Positions 12,070 through 24,734 of a DNA stretch of 64,000 bases are shown here, piece by piece. The DNA is from Phocoena phocoena. Lineage: Eukaryota; Chordata; Mammalia; Artiodactyla; Phocoenidae. The stretch is taken from positions 112,173,316 through 112,237,315 of the forward strand of contig NC_089222.1 in NCBI RefSeq assembly GCF_963924675.1. The letters are read 5' to 3'. The translations under genes were made by a program, and so were the position numbers. Numbering within the stretch: position 1 is the first letter of the stretch; every line of letters begins with the position of its first letter. Below the pieces are notes generated by a model. That model saw only the letters and a list, made by a program, of their open reading frames with translations, was not told where the DNA came from and did not search any database.

Positions 12070-12160
12070 GGCAAAAAAAAGGAAGAATGGAAGAAAGAAA
12101 AAGGGAGGAAGAAAGGAAGGAAGGAAGGGAATAAAGAGAATAAATAAAATAAGAAAGAAT
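12070..12160. repeat. Purine-rich low-complexity tract
   Basis: About 90 bases of almost pure A and G on the plus strand, including GGAAGGAAGGAAGGG repeats. This can form triplex DNA in principle; no function is implied. Confidence 0.8.
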
Positions 12161-12164
12161 GACC

Positions 12165-15100
12165 TTGAAAAACAATAGTACTTTATCTTGAGAAATCATA
12201 TGAAATTAGAACCTATAGTCCAGCTAAGTATGTACAAATGATAAGTAAAACACCCCCTTTTGGCCCCCTCTCTCATGTTCAACTCTGGCTGTGATCACTG
12301 GAAAACACTAGTGCCCAGGTTTTTTTTTTTTACTGTTAACACAGTTTGGAAAGTATCTAAAGTATTACGGTTGAAATTGAAGTGCTACCCTCTCATTTGT
12401 TTAAAAAGTATAATTTTTCAAATTTGAAAGATTGTGTTCAGGAACACAGTCACTGTTCCTGTCTCTCAAGACCTGCCACTGCATTTTCCCAAAGCACAGT
12501 TGGTCTAATTTTAGCCTTTAATATCATTGAGTAGATAATCATCTTATAACCACGAATACCATGCTGATTTCTTGCCAACTCTTCCCACCTTTAACACTAC
12601 CATCATTAATGTTTATTGATTTGAGCCTCCTGCATCACAGTACTTAGTTAATTTCAAGCATAGCAGAATATTTTGGGATTTTATATTCAGGATTCCGTTG
12701 ATATCTTGTCTTGCCAGTTTTAATCCGATTTGGGAAAAGGGAAGATTATGTCTAGGCTATCTACTAATCTACTGGTTAAAAATGTTATAAGCACAATCAT
12801 TAGAAAAAACTTCATTTGAATAATGTATCTAAACCTTGAAGTGGTCAATTATGCACACTGGGCATTAACATAATATTTAGTTTAAATGTCAGAAAGGTGT
12901 GCTGTAATTAACAGATATAGCACATATCTCACATGACTATTTAATTACAAAGGGTATTTACTTAAGTATATAATCAGGTCTTTATTTCACATCTCTATGT
13001 CATTCACATACTATTTTTTGATCAGACTTCCACATCAAAATACCTAATACTAGTCTGAAATCCATGGGATCTTTGCATGGGTTTCTATGCTCTGCTTTAG
13101 TGATAAACCAAATAGTCAGATGCACTATTTCAAACTTTATTCTTTAAAGGCAGCCTTTTGAAATTCTAATACCTACATTGCTATTTTGTGGTACAACAGT
13201 GACAACCAGTGGCTGCTGGATTTCACTCTAGGCTGACAGTTTATTGCAGCATCATATAGATTAACAAGGACGTGTATCTAGCTTTAATAACTAGCATGCA
13301 AAATAACTTGCTTCTTGCTCATCTCCATCTTATCTTTTACTAAAAATAGGTGGATATCCATCACGTGTCTATCTGAGAAATCTTTTGTTTTATTAACTAT
13401 CTGAAATGTAGATTAAGATGGTTTTACTCAGAGGTTACTGCAAATGCTAACATAATTGGAGGTGATTGAAAGATTCTTAATGGGTTCATTTCATGTGATA
13501 TGTAATCCACATTATTATTTTTTTTACTTGCAAGGGAAAGAAAATAACTGCTAGGTATAGTGAAAAACAGATCAAAGCACTCCATGGGCAAACAGCTGGG
13601 GACTGTATAATTATTCACTACCTGAACATCCCAGACTGGTCTCATCTTCCCTTCCTAAAAGGTCCATTATTTATTTCAAATGGAGAGCTTAATGGAGTAA
13701 AGCTTTGCTAGATGAAATGAGCTGAATAATGTGGAGTTCAACTTCGGATTATGGACTTTGGAGACTCCAAGCAGTTAAGACTAATGATTTAATCCCTGTA
13801 TTTATTTTAAATTTCTTTGGACAGATGATCTATTTATATATTCTTGAAGCTCTCCTTGAGACACAGCAATCTGGACATACGGAAATACCCTTATTTTTCT
13901 CTCTCTCTCTTTCTCTAATGTCTATGACATTCTTACTCTGTCTCAAACTATCTTTTCTTCTTCTTGCTCTCTCTCTCTTTTTAGCATAGCTTCAAACCTT
14001 CATTTCCTCCTCACTGGCACTGCTCTAAGAGTGCTTATGGAAAATTTGCTTGTAATCATAACTTGAACCCATCTGGGGATGAGATTGGCTACAAGCTTAG
14101 TCTTTCTACTTAACATATTTATGATTAGCATGCACAGAAGGAGCAGAATGAGGATGAATGTTTTTGGAACAGTACAGATAAATCCTCATAAATGTAGTAC
14201 AACAGCTCTGGAAACGCACAGTGCGGAAATGTAATGAAGCTGAACTCTGTGGAGAGTTTGGTATTCTCAGTACCATGCCTTTCCTAATGAACTCATTTAG
14301 ATTAGAAAATGGATTTAATATTTTATTGGAATTAACCTGAGCTAGTAAAGAGGATTACAATTTCTTTCCATAAATATAGTGATATTACAGGGTGAGGTAG
14401 CATGTTACATGAATATTAAGCACTTTATGAACATTGTCATGAAGCCAAAAGGTGTAAGGTGATTATATTTTAATATAGTGGTACTGTTCTTACAATAATT
14501 AAATTTGAATAGCAGTAAAGGGATATTTTAAAAAGATTTAAATCAGAATTTTGTTGCATTTTCATGTGATTAAAATTAAACTCAGGACAGAACATTTAGG
14601 TAACCAGCTTCAGCAGAAACTATATTTTCCCAAGTGGGAAAAAAACAACAAACAAACTTGGGAAGAAAAAGGGCAACTAAGATTCTGAGTTTGACTAAAG
14701 AGAAAGATTATCTCCTTATTAATCTGAAGAAAGTTTATTAACTTATTGTTGACTACTTTGATAGATACGTTAGCCAAAAAGTAGAGCTCTACTGTATTAT
14801 TGACTGTTTTTTTTTCCTTTCTGTCATCTTTTGTTTTCAGTCCAAACTCGCTTATGTCCTTTTTGGATGATGAGTGTATGTTATTCATATAAAATTCACA
14901 TAAGATGCATATACAGTTTATAAAGGAAGAAATTAATGAGAAATCAAAGGACACAGACTCTTTCCCTCCCTTAATGCCCTCTAGCCCTAAGCTACTTCTA
15001 CCATTAATTTTTGTAAATCTAGCACATGTATTTTAGGCAAGGGAACTAATATCACACTTTTGTAATCTTAAAGAAAAAAGTAACATGAATCTTATCCAGC

Positions 15101-16690
15101 CTTAAACAAAGGGCAAGCTTTGGCCCTAGAGTGCCATTTCTACCCATTTTGTAAAGTCAGCTACTGTGCATATGTGCACCCGAGCATTCACTGATTTTAC
15201 AGGATAAGGCGCAGTGAGCATTGTGTGCTGGAGACTGAGGTTAGGTCTTGAGGCTGTGCAGAAATCTGATGAAAGCTGAACATGAGCTGTAAAGTTGTTC
15301 AGGCATCTACAAAGTTAGTTTAAGAAAAGCTTCCCAACCCTCCTTTGTTCCACCTACACTAGCAAAACTTTTTTTTGCTTCAGTTGGGGAAAGGCATATA
15401 AGGGACTCTGTGTGTGGGTTTCAGATTTCTTCAACCCATATACACAAAGTATTTCATAACTGATGCTCTTTTAAGCTTCAGCCACACTGGGGCTTTGAGG
15501 TGATGCTATTAAATTGGAGTTAAAGAAAATCAACTGCTTGCTGAGTATGCGGGAGAGTGGGGGTGGAAGGGAAGTGTAAGGGCAGGCCCCAAACAAGAGA
15601 CACCAACATCAGTGCTGAGCATCTGGTGAAACTCTGTGGCGGTATGACATTGCAGGAGGAAGACCTTTTAGAGACACGTGTCCTGCTGGAGTACTGATGA
15701 AGGAAAGCTTGCCAGGACCCACCAATGGGAACAGGAGAGGAGAAAACAGGTAGGAGAGGCCTTGGGAAAGGGCTAAGGAGGAGAAATTGCCAGCAGCTTG
15801 GAATTTGCTGGTCTTACAAAGATTCAGGATGATCCCTTTTTACTCCACTTTATTTTCACTTCTGTGGTCTTCTTACTAATTATCATCTTCTGGTAGCCTC
15901 TCTCATTTTATGTCTTTTATTTTATTATTTGATAGAGTAAAATACTGAATACAAGATTTTCACCATAATTAGCCCAGGTATACATCTCCCTGGGGTTGAA
16001 CGGGGTTAGGGTAGTTGGGGGTAGAATGGGAAGTTATTAGCAATGCTACAGGAATAAACTAAGAAAGATATTCAAAAAACCTTTAATGTTTTATATCCCC
16101 TAAAAGGATCTGGCAGCAAGATATAGTAGGTTTTTATACCAGGCAGATTAGTTTGGAAAAGGATTATCTAAATTTCCTTATCCACTTCTCCTTTAATACA
16201 TTAAAGGCTAGCCTGGCTGACTTAGTTCAGAGAGCTGTCTTGGTGTGAAGAGAATATACTGTGTCTACAATTTTCTATTTTCTGGTAAGAGGATAAGATA
16301 CAAGAGAAATAAATTATATGCCAGCAATTTCCATACCCCTGAGAATGGCCAGTGAGAAGAAGGAGGTAACAAAGAGAGTTAAGAAGCTAGAAGAGTATTC
16401 CCATTTTCTCCTCTTCAGGCTTATGTCCAAATAGGAGACACTACATTAAGTAAGTACTACGACATTCAGGAGGAGTTGATTTGCAGACTTTCTTCTCCTA
16501 GCCTATGAGTGGGCTTCCATAAAGTAAATTTGACAGCTAATGGTAAACAGACCATGCAGTAGGTGACAGAGGGGTAAGTAGCTACTAGATAACAAAGGAC
16601 ATTGCCGTAGAACTAGAGGAGAGATAACAATGCCTGTAGACTCTGCCCCACCTTTTTCATGCCACGTTCATTTGAATCACTCCCCTTCCC
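12165..16690. other. Long repeat-poor AT-rich stretch, no gene seen
   Basis: No interspersed repeat or exon that I can support in 4.5 kb. A short TC-rich microsatellite lies at about 13896-13920. The 114-residue minus-strand frame at 14610-14954 is low complexity and has no splice context. Confidence 0.4.
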
Positions 16691-16695
16691 TTACA

Positions 16696-17325
16696 CACCC
16701 TGTAGTGGGTTTAGTGGAAACTCCCCCGCAAAAAAGATACATCCAATTCCTAACCCTTGATACTTGAGTGGAGGCTTATTTAGAAATAGCCTTCACAGAT
16801 GTAATTAAGATAAGGATCTTGAAATGCAATAATCCTGATTTAAGATGGGCCTTAAATCCAATGACTGGAGACTTCCCTGATGGTGCAGTGGTTAAGAATC
16901 CACCTGCCAGTGCAGGGGAGATGGGTTCGATCCCTGGTCCCACATGCCACAGAGCAACTAAGCTGGTGCACGACAGCTACTGAGCCTGTGCTCTAGATCC
17001 CGTGAGCCATAACTACTGAGCCTGCATGCCCTAGAGCCCGTGCTCCACAACAAGAGAAGCCACCACAATGAGAAGCCCACACACCACAACAAAGAGTAGC
17101 CCCACTTGCAGCAACTAAAGAAAGCCCAAGCATAGCAACGAAGACCTAACGCAGCCAAAAATAAATAAAATTTTTTAAAAATCCAATGACTGTTGTTTTT
17201 ATATAAGTAAGGAGGGAGAGATTTGAGATACGTAGATGCAGAGAGAGACACAGAGAAGAAGGCCATGTGAAGAGGGCGACAGATTGAAGTTATGCTGCCA
17301 TAAACCAAGGAACACCAAGAGAATA
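16696..17325 (+). repeat. MLT1-like (MaLR) LTR, split by a SINE
   Basis: The outer parts (16696-16868 and 17179-17325) follow the MLT1 LTR pattern: CCTAACCCTTGATACTTG, AGATGTAATTAAGATAAGGATC, then AGAGAGACACAGAGAAGAAGGCCATGTGA-like sequence. This is a solo-LTR-like remnant of an ancient endogenous retroelement with no coding part. The CHR SINE at 16868-17178 interrupts it. Confidence 0.7.
16868..17178 (+). mobile_element. CHR-type SINE, long and older form
   Basis: It opens GAGACTTCCCTGATGGTGCA and has a B-box GGTTCGATCCCTGG. It then carries the longer body with repeated ACTACTGAGCCTG units and CAGCCAAAAATAAATAAAAT at the tail, which the short-form copies lack. A perfect 14-base duplication, AAATCCAATGACTG (16854-16867 and 17179-17192), defines the insertion into the MLT1-like LTR. 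Few CpGs remain, so it is older than the short-form copies. Confidence 0.95.
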
Positions 17326-17329
17326 CTTT

Positions 17330-18060
17330 GAAATCAGTTTATTTATCTAAAATTTTCATCTTTTAAACCTTTGGAGGGGTGTTAAATTCTAAAGAACGTA
17401 GAATAATAGAGTCAGCATCCATGTATCCACCATCTTTCACCCAGACTCCAGTTATCAACTAGACCAATCTTGTTTCACACAATCCTTGTAACATGCAAAG
17501 CCGGTTCTTAATTTCCTTATTTGTGTGCTTCTACCTCCTCATCCTTATCTCCAGGACAGTAGTGCCTGGGAATTTACTAGTCCCTGGGTGGCCCTTGAAT
17601 AATTATTGACATATGTGGGGCATGGAAACATAGCTTCTATGCATTGGGTCTGCAAATCTCAAAGGTTTGATCTGTACTCGTTACTTGCACAGCAGGACCA
17701 TGTTAAAGCTACCTTCTGCAGGACATTCTGTGACATACCACCTGTTCACCCCTACTCTCATCTACTCTCTATGGGTGGTACTTTTACAGTAACAGAGTGT
17801 CCCACTTTGTGGAGCATACCATAGCTTATGAAAGAAGTCCTACAATGATGGATGTTTGGGTTATTTTCACTTTTTTGCTAATATAAAACAGTCCTTCAGT
17901 AAATAATCCTGTACATACTTTGTTTCCTATTGTTGCTAGTGTATCTTTGGGATACATTCCTAGAGATGGGATTGTTGAGTCAAAGTTCAAACGTATCTAT
18001 AATTTCAGTAGATATTATTAAATTTTTCTTCATAACAATTGTATCACTTTAGGCAGGTAT
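17330..18060 (-). repeat. Old L1 3'-region fragment
   Basis: From about 17820 to 18020 the reverse complement of an old L1 is recognisable (GATGGATGTTTGGGTTATTT, AAATAATCCTGTACATAC, GGGATACATTCCTAGAGATG, GGATTGTTGAGTCAAAG). The part 17330-17820 is compatible with the 3' UTR of the same element but is less certain. Confidence 0.55.
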
Positions 18061-19504
18061 ATTTTTGTCTACTTAAGAAAAATCTATTTGAATGTCATTA
18101 TTTTAGGTGAAACAAGATTTTATATTTTGATTTACTTTAAACAAATGACTTAAGCCTATTTATGTGTTGATAAGATCAATGTATTTTGCTTTAGCCCTGA
18201 CTTGTTATATGAATGAGCTTTGTTAGTTTCTGACCAATGAACTAAATAAAACATACAGTGCCTTTAGGACAGAATAAAAAGTTCCCACAAATATTTTGTG
18301 AGTTATAATCATCTCTGGAGTGTACACTTTTTAGAATTTTTTATTTGAAAAGCAAAAGAATTTAAGCAAATATTCTCTATGCTAAATCTGGTGGGACTTA
18401 GAGTCATAGTACTTTTGCAATGTCATACTGAGTATAAATCTATTTGCTTCTGTACTGCATGAAAGAGAGAAAGATGCTATAGGGTGATTCACGGTTGATG
18501 AGAAGAAATTAGTGAACTGCCCCTAAGTACTATCAACCTACTGTAGGTTAGAACTCTTCTTCCATCTGCTTCTCATATTTTCTGTTTCAAATTCTGCATG
18601 TAACAATGTCAAGAGCAGCAGTGGGAGTTTTCACCTGGTTTCTGTAATTCATTATGAGGCTAATTTTATGATTCATATTTTGGTCTGAAAGGATCAATAT
18701 TAGATGAATCTCTAGGCTCAGGTGATCCTTTGTCATCAGATACATTTACTGCCTGATATGTATGACTTACTGCTTGCTGAATGAAATATTTGTTAAAACT
18801 GGGGCTTCTTATTTTGACTTGGTATTTGGAACATGAGATTAGTTCTGTTCTGCAGTTGTGCTTTGTGCCGTTGAAAAGTTTCTTTGGATTCAGTGTTCTA
18901 AAACAGTTGTTATTTTCATTGTATTCTGCAAAATTTGAAAAGAAAAATAGACTTTGTGCCGTTTGTAGTATTTTCAGCAAGTTTGATAATAGTATATGCA
19001 TGCAGGTGTATAGTTTATATGAACTGGATGTTTTCAATCCACTTTTCCTCCCCATAATTTCGTTGTGTTATCTCATATTTTAGGAAAACCAATATGTGCA
19101 TTTTGAGTAAAAAAAAAAAGCAAAAACAAAATAGTTTTTTGTGTGAGAAACAAGTATGATAAGTTGGGTTCAACTGCCATCTACTAATTTTTAAAATTGT
19201 TTCTAGGGCAGGATCATGATTAAAAATGACAGAAAAAACAAGCAAACATGTTTGTTTGGAATTTCTCTGCACAAGATAACTTTACTTGCTACTGGGTAAA
19301 GATTCTTATATGAATGGGTTTTTTGGATACCCCTAATGATAAAATGCCCTCTGTGTAGACAAAATGACCTCATGAATATGTTAAAAATCTTTAGAGGTTA
19401 ATGTTAAGAACTGATGGGGACTGGAAAGGTAAAGGAAAGGAGCAATTGATGGGTAGTCCACAAGCCCACCTGAACAGTTGATAGATGAATTTGAATATCT
19501 CAGG

Positions 19505-19542
<38 letters not shown>

Positions 19543-20684
19543 AATCAGTGAGGGCAACCATGTTGAGCTCCTGACATTTAGGTGAGATGACAGGCAGGGG
19601 GTGGGGGTAGCGCTCAATGGTTGATATGAGCTAATTCACAACTGTTTTGCTGGAGCCATAAAGGGACAAAAATACTAAGTTTCTGTTGTTTTTTCCTACT
19701 TATTATTGATACTACTTCAAATTAGAATTAGAATCATAGTGCAGCATAGGATCTCGGCCAATAAAGGAATCTTTGAAGTGATCTAAGTTCCCTGGTAAAG
19801 TGGATAATTCTTCAGAGACATGGTACTATCATCTGGGATCTTCAAGAATATTATCAAAAAGGGAAAGCACGGTGGTTTTAAATATAGCCTGTTTTTTTTT
19901 CTTTTTCTGGAAGCTTTAATTGGTGGACATTTTTTCTTATGTTGAGATGCTATGTACTTCCCTATGCCTTCCCAATATATATTCTAGTCCTGCTATCTAG
20001 AGAACTTCAGTGTAAGGTCAGATGCCTTTTGGAAGACAGGAAAATCCTTCAAATATCTGAACTTAAATATCAAGTAAGTCCTAGATGTTTTTCCCCCTCA
20101 TTCTCCTTGCAGGTCAGACATTTCTTAGGACAAACTTTGCCTCTATCAAGCTTTTTAAATACGACATTCCAAAGATACAATACTTAATATGTTGAATGAT
20201 AAACCCAGCATTTGGTTAATCTACTCTATGTTTATGTTTAAACACCTTATTTTCATTAATCATTTATTATTTAAGCACTGAATCATATTGCTAATTCCTT
20301 TCATAATTTTAGTCAGCACAAACTTTTAGGCATTTTCATATAAACTACTTTTTGTCAAGCTATTCTAAGCATATAATTATAAAATTGATTCTTTGAGTTC
20401 ACTTGCAGGATATTTATTTTGGTTAAATTGATTTGTGTTAGTTTGGGCCCATCATTTACCATGCCATTTTTATTTTTGAACCTTGATAATGTCATCAATT
20501 ACATTAGCTAATCCTCTTAGATTTGGGACATCTGAAAATTTAATCAGCATAATTTTTCCTTTTATATCTAAGGCATTAGTAAAAATGTTGACCGGCTCAC
20601 AGTCAAGGTCAGAGTACAAAACTGTGCTGTTATAAGCATCTTTCTAGTTACATATTGATCCATGGTTCAGTGCTTTTGTATATT
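18061..20684. other. Unique DNA, no gene confirmed
   Basis: No interspersed repeat named. A minus-strand open frame, 18666-19055 (129 residues), ends in a hydrophilic stretch with Ser, Asp, Pro and Glu (SDDKGSPEPRDSS) that looks mildly coding-like. There is no family match I recognise, no clear splice acceptor and no start context, so I do not call a gene. A GA microsatellite lies at 19504-19537. Confidence 0.35.
19504..19537. repeat. (GA)n microsatellite
   Basis: About 17 uninterrupted GA units. Confidence 0.95.
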
Positions 20685-20790
20685 CATTCAACAAATATCT
20701 ATTGAGTTTTTATTATGCATCAGAGACTAATCAAGCTGCTGGAGATAGGACAATAAAAACATACTAAATGTTGTCTTCATAGAGTGCACA
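20685..20790 (-). repeat. L2 3'-end fragment
   Basis: ATTCATTCAACAAATATCTA, then TTGAGTTTTTATTATGCATC, GCTGCTGGAGATAGGACAAT and CTTCATAGAGTG. This is the ordered reverse complement of an L2 tail. Confidence 0.6.
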
Positions 20791-21529
20791 GCGTTGCTGA
20801 TGGCCTATATGGCACCTTTGTGCAAATTATTAAAAAAGCACCCTGTCAGGTGAATTCAGACTTTTTTTTATTAAAGAAAACATACCTCTTTCTTGGGGAA
20901 ATAGGCAAGTGCCAGGTGAATGGTTTGTCAAGAGGAACTGGCTGGACTTCAGCTCCCAAGGAGATCTGCAGCTGTCAACTTTATGCAATGTACAAACTGT
21001 GCAACTTTCCGTGATGACCCTTGCATAGTCTGATCTATTCAAATATTTCATGCCCTTATTAATTTTTACTCATTAATCAATGTTCATATTTATTGCACTT
21101 GCTTATCATGCTCTGGGAAGAGGGCTATGTTAACAAATGAAGAATGATTAATCTACCTTATAAGAATTATAAGAACAAGGAATGGAGGAAACTCAACCAA
21201 GGCATGTTCTTTCACAAAATTTAAATTACTTTCCAAGAGAATAATTAGTGTTACTATTGGAAATTTTAGAAGGGACATTTATCTGTCGACCAAAGATTTG
21301 TGCTCCTCTTTCCAGAGCATAGACTTGTAGCTCTGAGGTGGCTGACAGACAGGGACTGTGTTTCCCAGAGCCTTTGCTCTTTTTCTCCTGGGCCACATGC
21401 TAGCACTCAGTAATGAATAGCAACAGAATCAATCCATTCCACTTTTGGGCCAAAGAGCTTCAGATGTGGTTGTGTCTTCCTCATTCTCTTTCCCCAGCCA
21501 CACCTGAAAGGAAAATATATGATGCCTTC
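20791..21529. other. Unique DNA, nothing recognised
   Basis: No supported gene or repeat. The part 21290-21500 is GC-richer and may be an unnamed repeat. Confidence 0.35.
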
Positions 21530-22222
21530 CTGTAGTAGTTCTCAACATTTTTGGTCTCAAGATCCTATTACATCTTTAAACAGTATTGAAGAGTTCAAGA
21601 GCTTTTATATTTACGGATTATGCCCATCAATATTTACTGTATTAGAAATAAAAATTGAGAAACTTTTTAAAAGTGTTTATTTTAATAACTTTACCATAAA
21701 ACAAACACCCGTTACATAAACAATCAAGTTTACAAAAAGTAACTCTATTTTCGAAAATTAAGAAATAGTGATAAAAGTGGCATTGTTTCACATTTTGCAA
21801 TCTCTTTTATGTCTTTCTTTTTTTTTTTTTTTTTTTATGGTACGTAGGCCTCTCCCTGTTGTGGCCTCTCCTGTTGCAGAGCACAGGCACCGGACGCACA
21901 GGCTCAGTGGCCATGGCTCACAGGCCTAGCCACTCCGCGGCATGTGGGATCTTCCCTGACCGGGGCACAAACCCGTGTCCCCTGCGTGGGCAGGCGGACT
22001 CTCAACCACTGCGCCACCAAGGAAGCCCTTTTATGTCTTACTTAATTGTTCATTCAAGTGGCTGTGATATCACATATCATATAGTTAGAGAAAATGCAAC
22101 TGTTCACTTGTAGCATAAAAATAAAAAAGTCAAATAACATTTTAGTATTATTATAAAATTAGTTTTACCACATGAATCCATTGAAAGGGTCTTGGAGATT
22201 TTTCAGGGTTCCTAGATCACTG
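21530..22222 (+). repeat. hAT-like DNA transposon remnant, split by a SINE
   Basis: The left part begins TAGTTCTCAACATTTTTGGT, then CTCAAGATCCTATTACATC and GAAACTTTTTAAAAGTGTTT. The right part resumes after the SINE with CTGTGATATCACATATCAT, then AACATTTTAGTATTATTATA and GAAAGGGTCTTGGAGATTT. This order follows a widespread mammalian non-autonomous hAT element that begins with a CAGTGGTTCTCAA-type terminal repeat. The exact family name is not asserted and the right terminal repeat is decayed. Confidence 0.6.
21816..22027 (-). mobile_element. CHR-type SINE, short form
   Basis: Poly-T, then TACGTAGGCCTCTCCCTGTT, GCTCAGTGGCCATGGCTCAC and CACAAACCCGTGTCCCCTGC, ending CACCAAGGAAGCCC. This is the full reverse complement of the short CHR form. 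The duplication TTTTATGTCTT flanks it (about 21805-21815 and 22029-22039). It inserted into the hAT-like element. Confidence 0.95.
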
Positions 22223-22784
22223 CTGTTCTCTGGGAAGATGTAGCTTCCAAATAGAAAGAGTTGGGGGTCCCTGAAACACCATATGAAAATCTGTATTCTA
22301 CAAGGAACACCAGTGTTGGACCATTACATGAAAGATAAACTACATTATATTAAGACACTAAGATTTTGGAGTTTATATATTATAGAAGCTAGAACTGCCC
22401 TATCTAGAAGAGAAATCCATAGAAAATACTAATTTTGATGTAGGAAATTTTCCTTTTTAATAATACGTATCCAGGAATGGGTCTTTTTTATTTCTAACAA
22501 ACATGCCCAGCCAAGACCCAGCAAATGAAAAACGACATACTATACCCACAGGAAGCCCGAGAAATAATGGGATTTATTTGGTTGGGGAAAAAAATAACAG
22601 GAAAATTAAGGACATTGAATCTATTCCAAAAATGAGATGGCCATGGGAGCTTACTATTTCTTTCTAAGTTTATGAAAGCTGATCTAGGTAGTAGCTGTAT
22701 GTGGGGTGTGGGGGGTGATGGTAGAATGACCAGAGAAGTGGTTGAAATTGCAGTACATTGATTTGGGATTAAGCAGTGGAAATG
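22223..22784. other. Unique DNA, nothing recognised
   Basis: No supported repeat or exon. A G-rich short tract, GTGGGGTGTGGGGGGTG, lies near 22699-22715. Confidence 0.35.
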
Positions 22785-23161
22785 ATGACATGATCATTTA
22801 CTCAAGTCCTTAGTAAATGTTCTCAATGAATTGGGAAATTGGACACATGGCCCCCATCTCCTTACAGAATATTTTTATGCTTTTATCAAGACTCCTCCAC
22901 TTGTATGCCCCTCAGCTCTCTGTCTCACCACCAATATCTGCATTAGACAATTGGGTCCATTCTCATTCTGTCCTTTGTTCTTGTTTATCATTCACTACAA
23001 GAAGCACAGAATTACCAGGTAAAACTTCATGCCAAGTCTCCTATTCCAAGCACTGAGAACCACTGAGGGGAAAAAAAAAAGAAAGAAAGAAAAGAGAACT
23101 AAATAGGAAGGGGAGAGAGAGAGCAGCATTTCTTAAAAGTAAGCAGGAAGAGAGTCGAGAG
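22785..23161 (+). repeat. Left arm, part 1, of a large inverted duplication
   Basis: This stretch is the reverse complement of about 26040-26416. Shared blocks include ATGAATTGGGAAATTGGACA, CATGGCCCCCATCTCCTTA, CAAGACTCCTCCACTTGTAT, GCATTAGA, AAGCACTGAGAACCACTGAG and CTTAAAAGTAAGCAG. It breaks off where an L1 inserted and continues at 24735. An A/G microsatellite (about 23066-23090) expanded in this arm but not in the other. The arm might belong to an unnamed dispersed repeat; only a copy-number search can say. Confidence 0.85.
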
Positions 23162-24734
23162 ATGGTAGTTCTATTTTTAGTTTTTTTAAGGAAACTCCAT
23201 ACTGCATACTGTTCTCCATAGTGGCTGTACCAGTTTACATTCCCACCAGCAGTGCAAGAGGGTTCCCTTTTCTCCACACCCTCTCCAGCATTTATTGTTT
23301 CTAGATTTTTTGATGATGGCCATTCTGACCAGTGTGAGGTCATTGTGGTTTTGATTTGCATTTCTCTAATAATTAGTGATGTTGAGCATCTTTTCATGTG
23401 TTTGTTGGCCACCTGTATGTCTTCTTTGAAGAAGAAGAAATGTCTATTTAGGTTTTCTAATAGAAGACCATTTCTAATAGAAATGTCTATTTAGATCTTC
23501 TGCACATTTTTTGATTAGGTTGTTTGTTTTTTGGGGCTGCATGTGCTGTTTGTATATTTTGGAGATTAATCCTTTGTCAGTTGCTTCGTTTGCAAATATT
23601 TTCTCCCATTCCGAAGGTTGTCTTTTTGTCTTGTTTATGGTTTCCTTTGCTGTGCAAAAGCTTTTAAGTTTCATTAAGTCCCATTTGTTTATTTTTGTTT
23701 GTATTCTCATTACTCTAGGAGGGGGGTCGAATGGGATTTTGCTGCGATTTATGTCGAAGAGTGTTCTACCTATGTTTTCCTCTAAGAGTTTTATAGTGTC
23801 TGGCCTTACATTTAGGTCTTTAATCCATTTTGAGTTTACTTTTGTGTATGGTATTAGGGAGTGTTCTAATTTCATGCTTTTACATGTCTAGTTATGTAAT
23901 TAGACATATGATAACTAGCTGTCTAGTTATCCCAGCACCATTTATTGAAGAGGCTGTCTTTGCTTCATTATGTATTCTGGCCTCCTCTGTCATAGCTTAG
24001 GTGACCATAGGTGTGCGGGTTTATCTCTGGGCTTTCTATCCTGTTCCATTGATCTATATTTCTGTTTTTGTGCCAGTACCATATCCAGCAATCCCAATAT
24101 TGGGTATATACCCAGAGAAAACCATAATTCAAAAAGATACATGCACCCAATGTTCTCTGCAGCACTATTTACAATAGCCAGGACATGGAAACAACTTAAA
24201 TGTCCATCAATAAAGGAATGGATAAAGAAGATGTGGTACATATATACAATGGAATATTATTCAGCTATAAAAAGGAAAGAAATTGGATCATTTGAAGAGA
24301 CGTGGATGGACCTAGAGTCTGTCATACAGAGTAAAGTAAGTCAGAAAGAGAAAAACAAATATCATATATTAACGCATATATGTAGAATCTGAAAAATTGG
24401 TATAGACGATCTTATTTGCAAAGCAGAAATAGAGACACAGATGTAGAGAACAAACGTATGGATACCAAGGGGGAAAGTGGGGGTGGGATGAATTGGGAGA
24501 TTGGGATTCACATATATACACTATTGATACTATGTATAAAATAGATAACTAATGAGAACCTACTGTATAGCACAGGGAACTCTATTCAGTGCTCTGTGGT
24601 GACCTAAATGGGAAGAAAATCCAAAAAAGCGAGGATATTTGCATACGTATAGCTGATTTACTTTGCTGTATAGTAGAAACTAACACAACATTGTAAAGCA
24701 ACTATACTCCAATAAAAATTAAAAATAAAAAAGA
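23162..24734 (+). mobile_element. L1 fragment with 5' inversion (twin priming)
   Basis: 23162-24082 reads as reverse-complement L1 ORF2 (RT C-terminal side). 24083-24734 reads forward, from ORF2 codons around the PIFWIYPENHNSK-equivalent region through the end of ORF2 to the 3' UTR and CTCCAATAAAAATTAAAAAT tail. The L1-downstream end of the inverted part (an ACTACCAT string) abuts the start of the forward part in L1 coordinates, with TACCAT microhomology at the junction. The imperfect 10-base duplication GAGTCGAGAG / AAGTCAAGAG (23152-23161 and 24735-24744) marks the target. It landed inside the left arm of the inverted duplication; the right arm keeps the empty site near 26030-26042. Confidence 0.9.
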
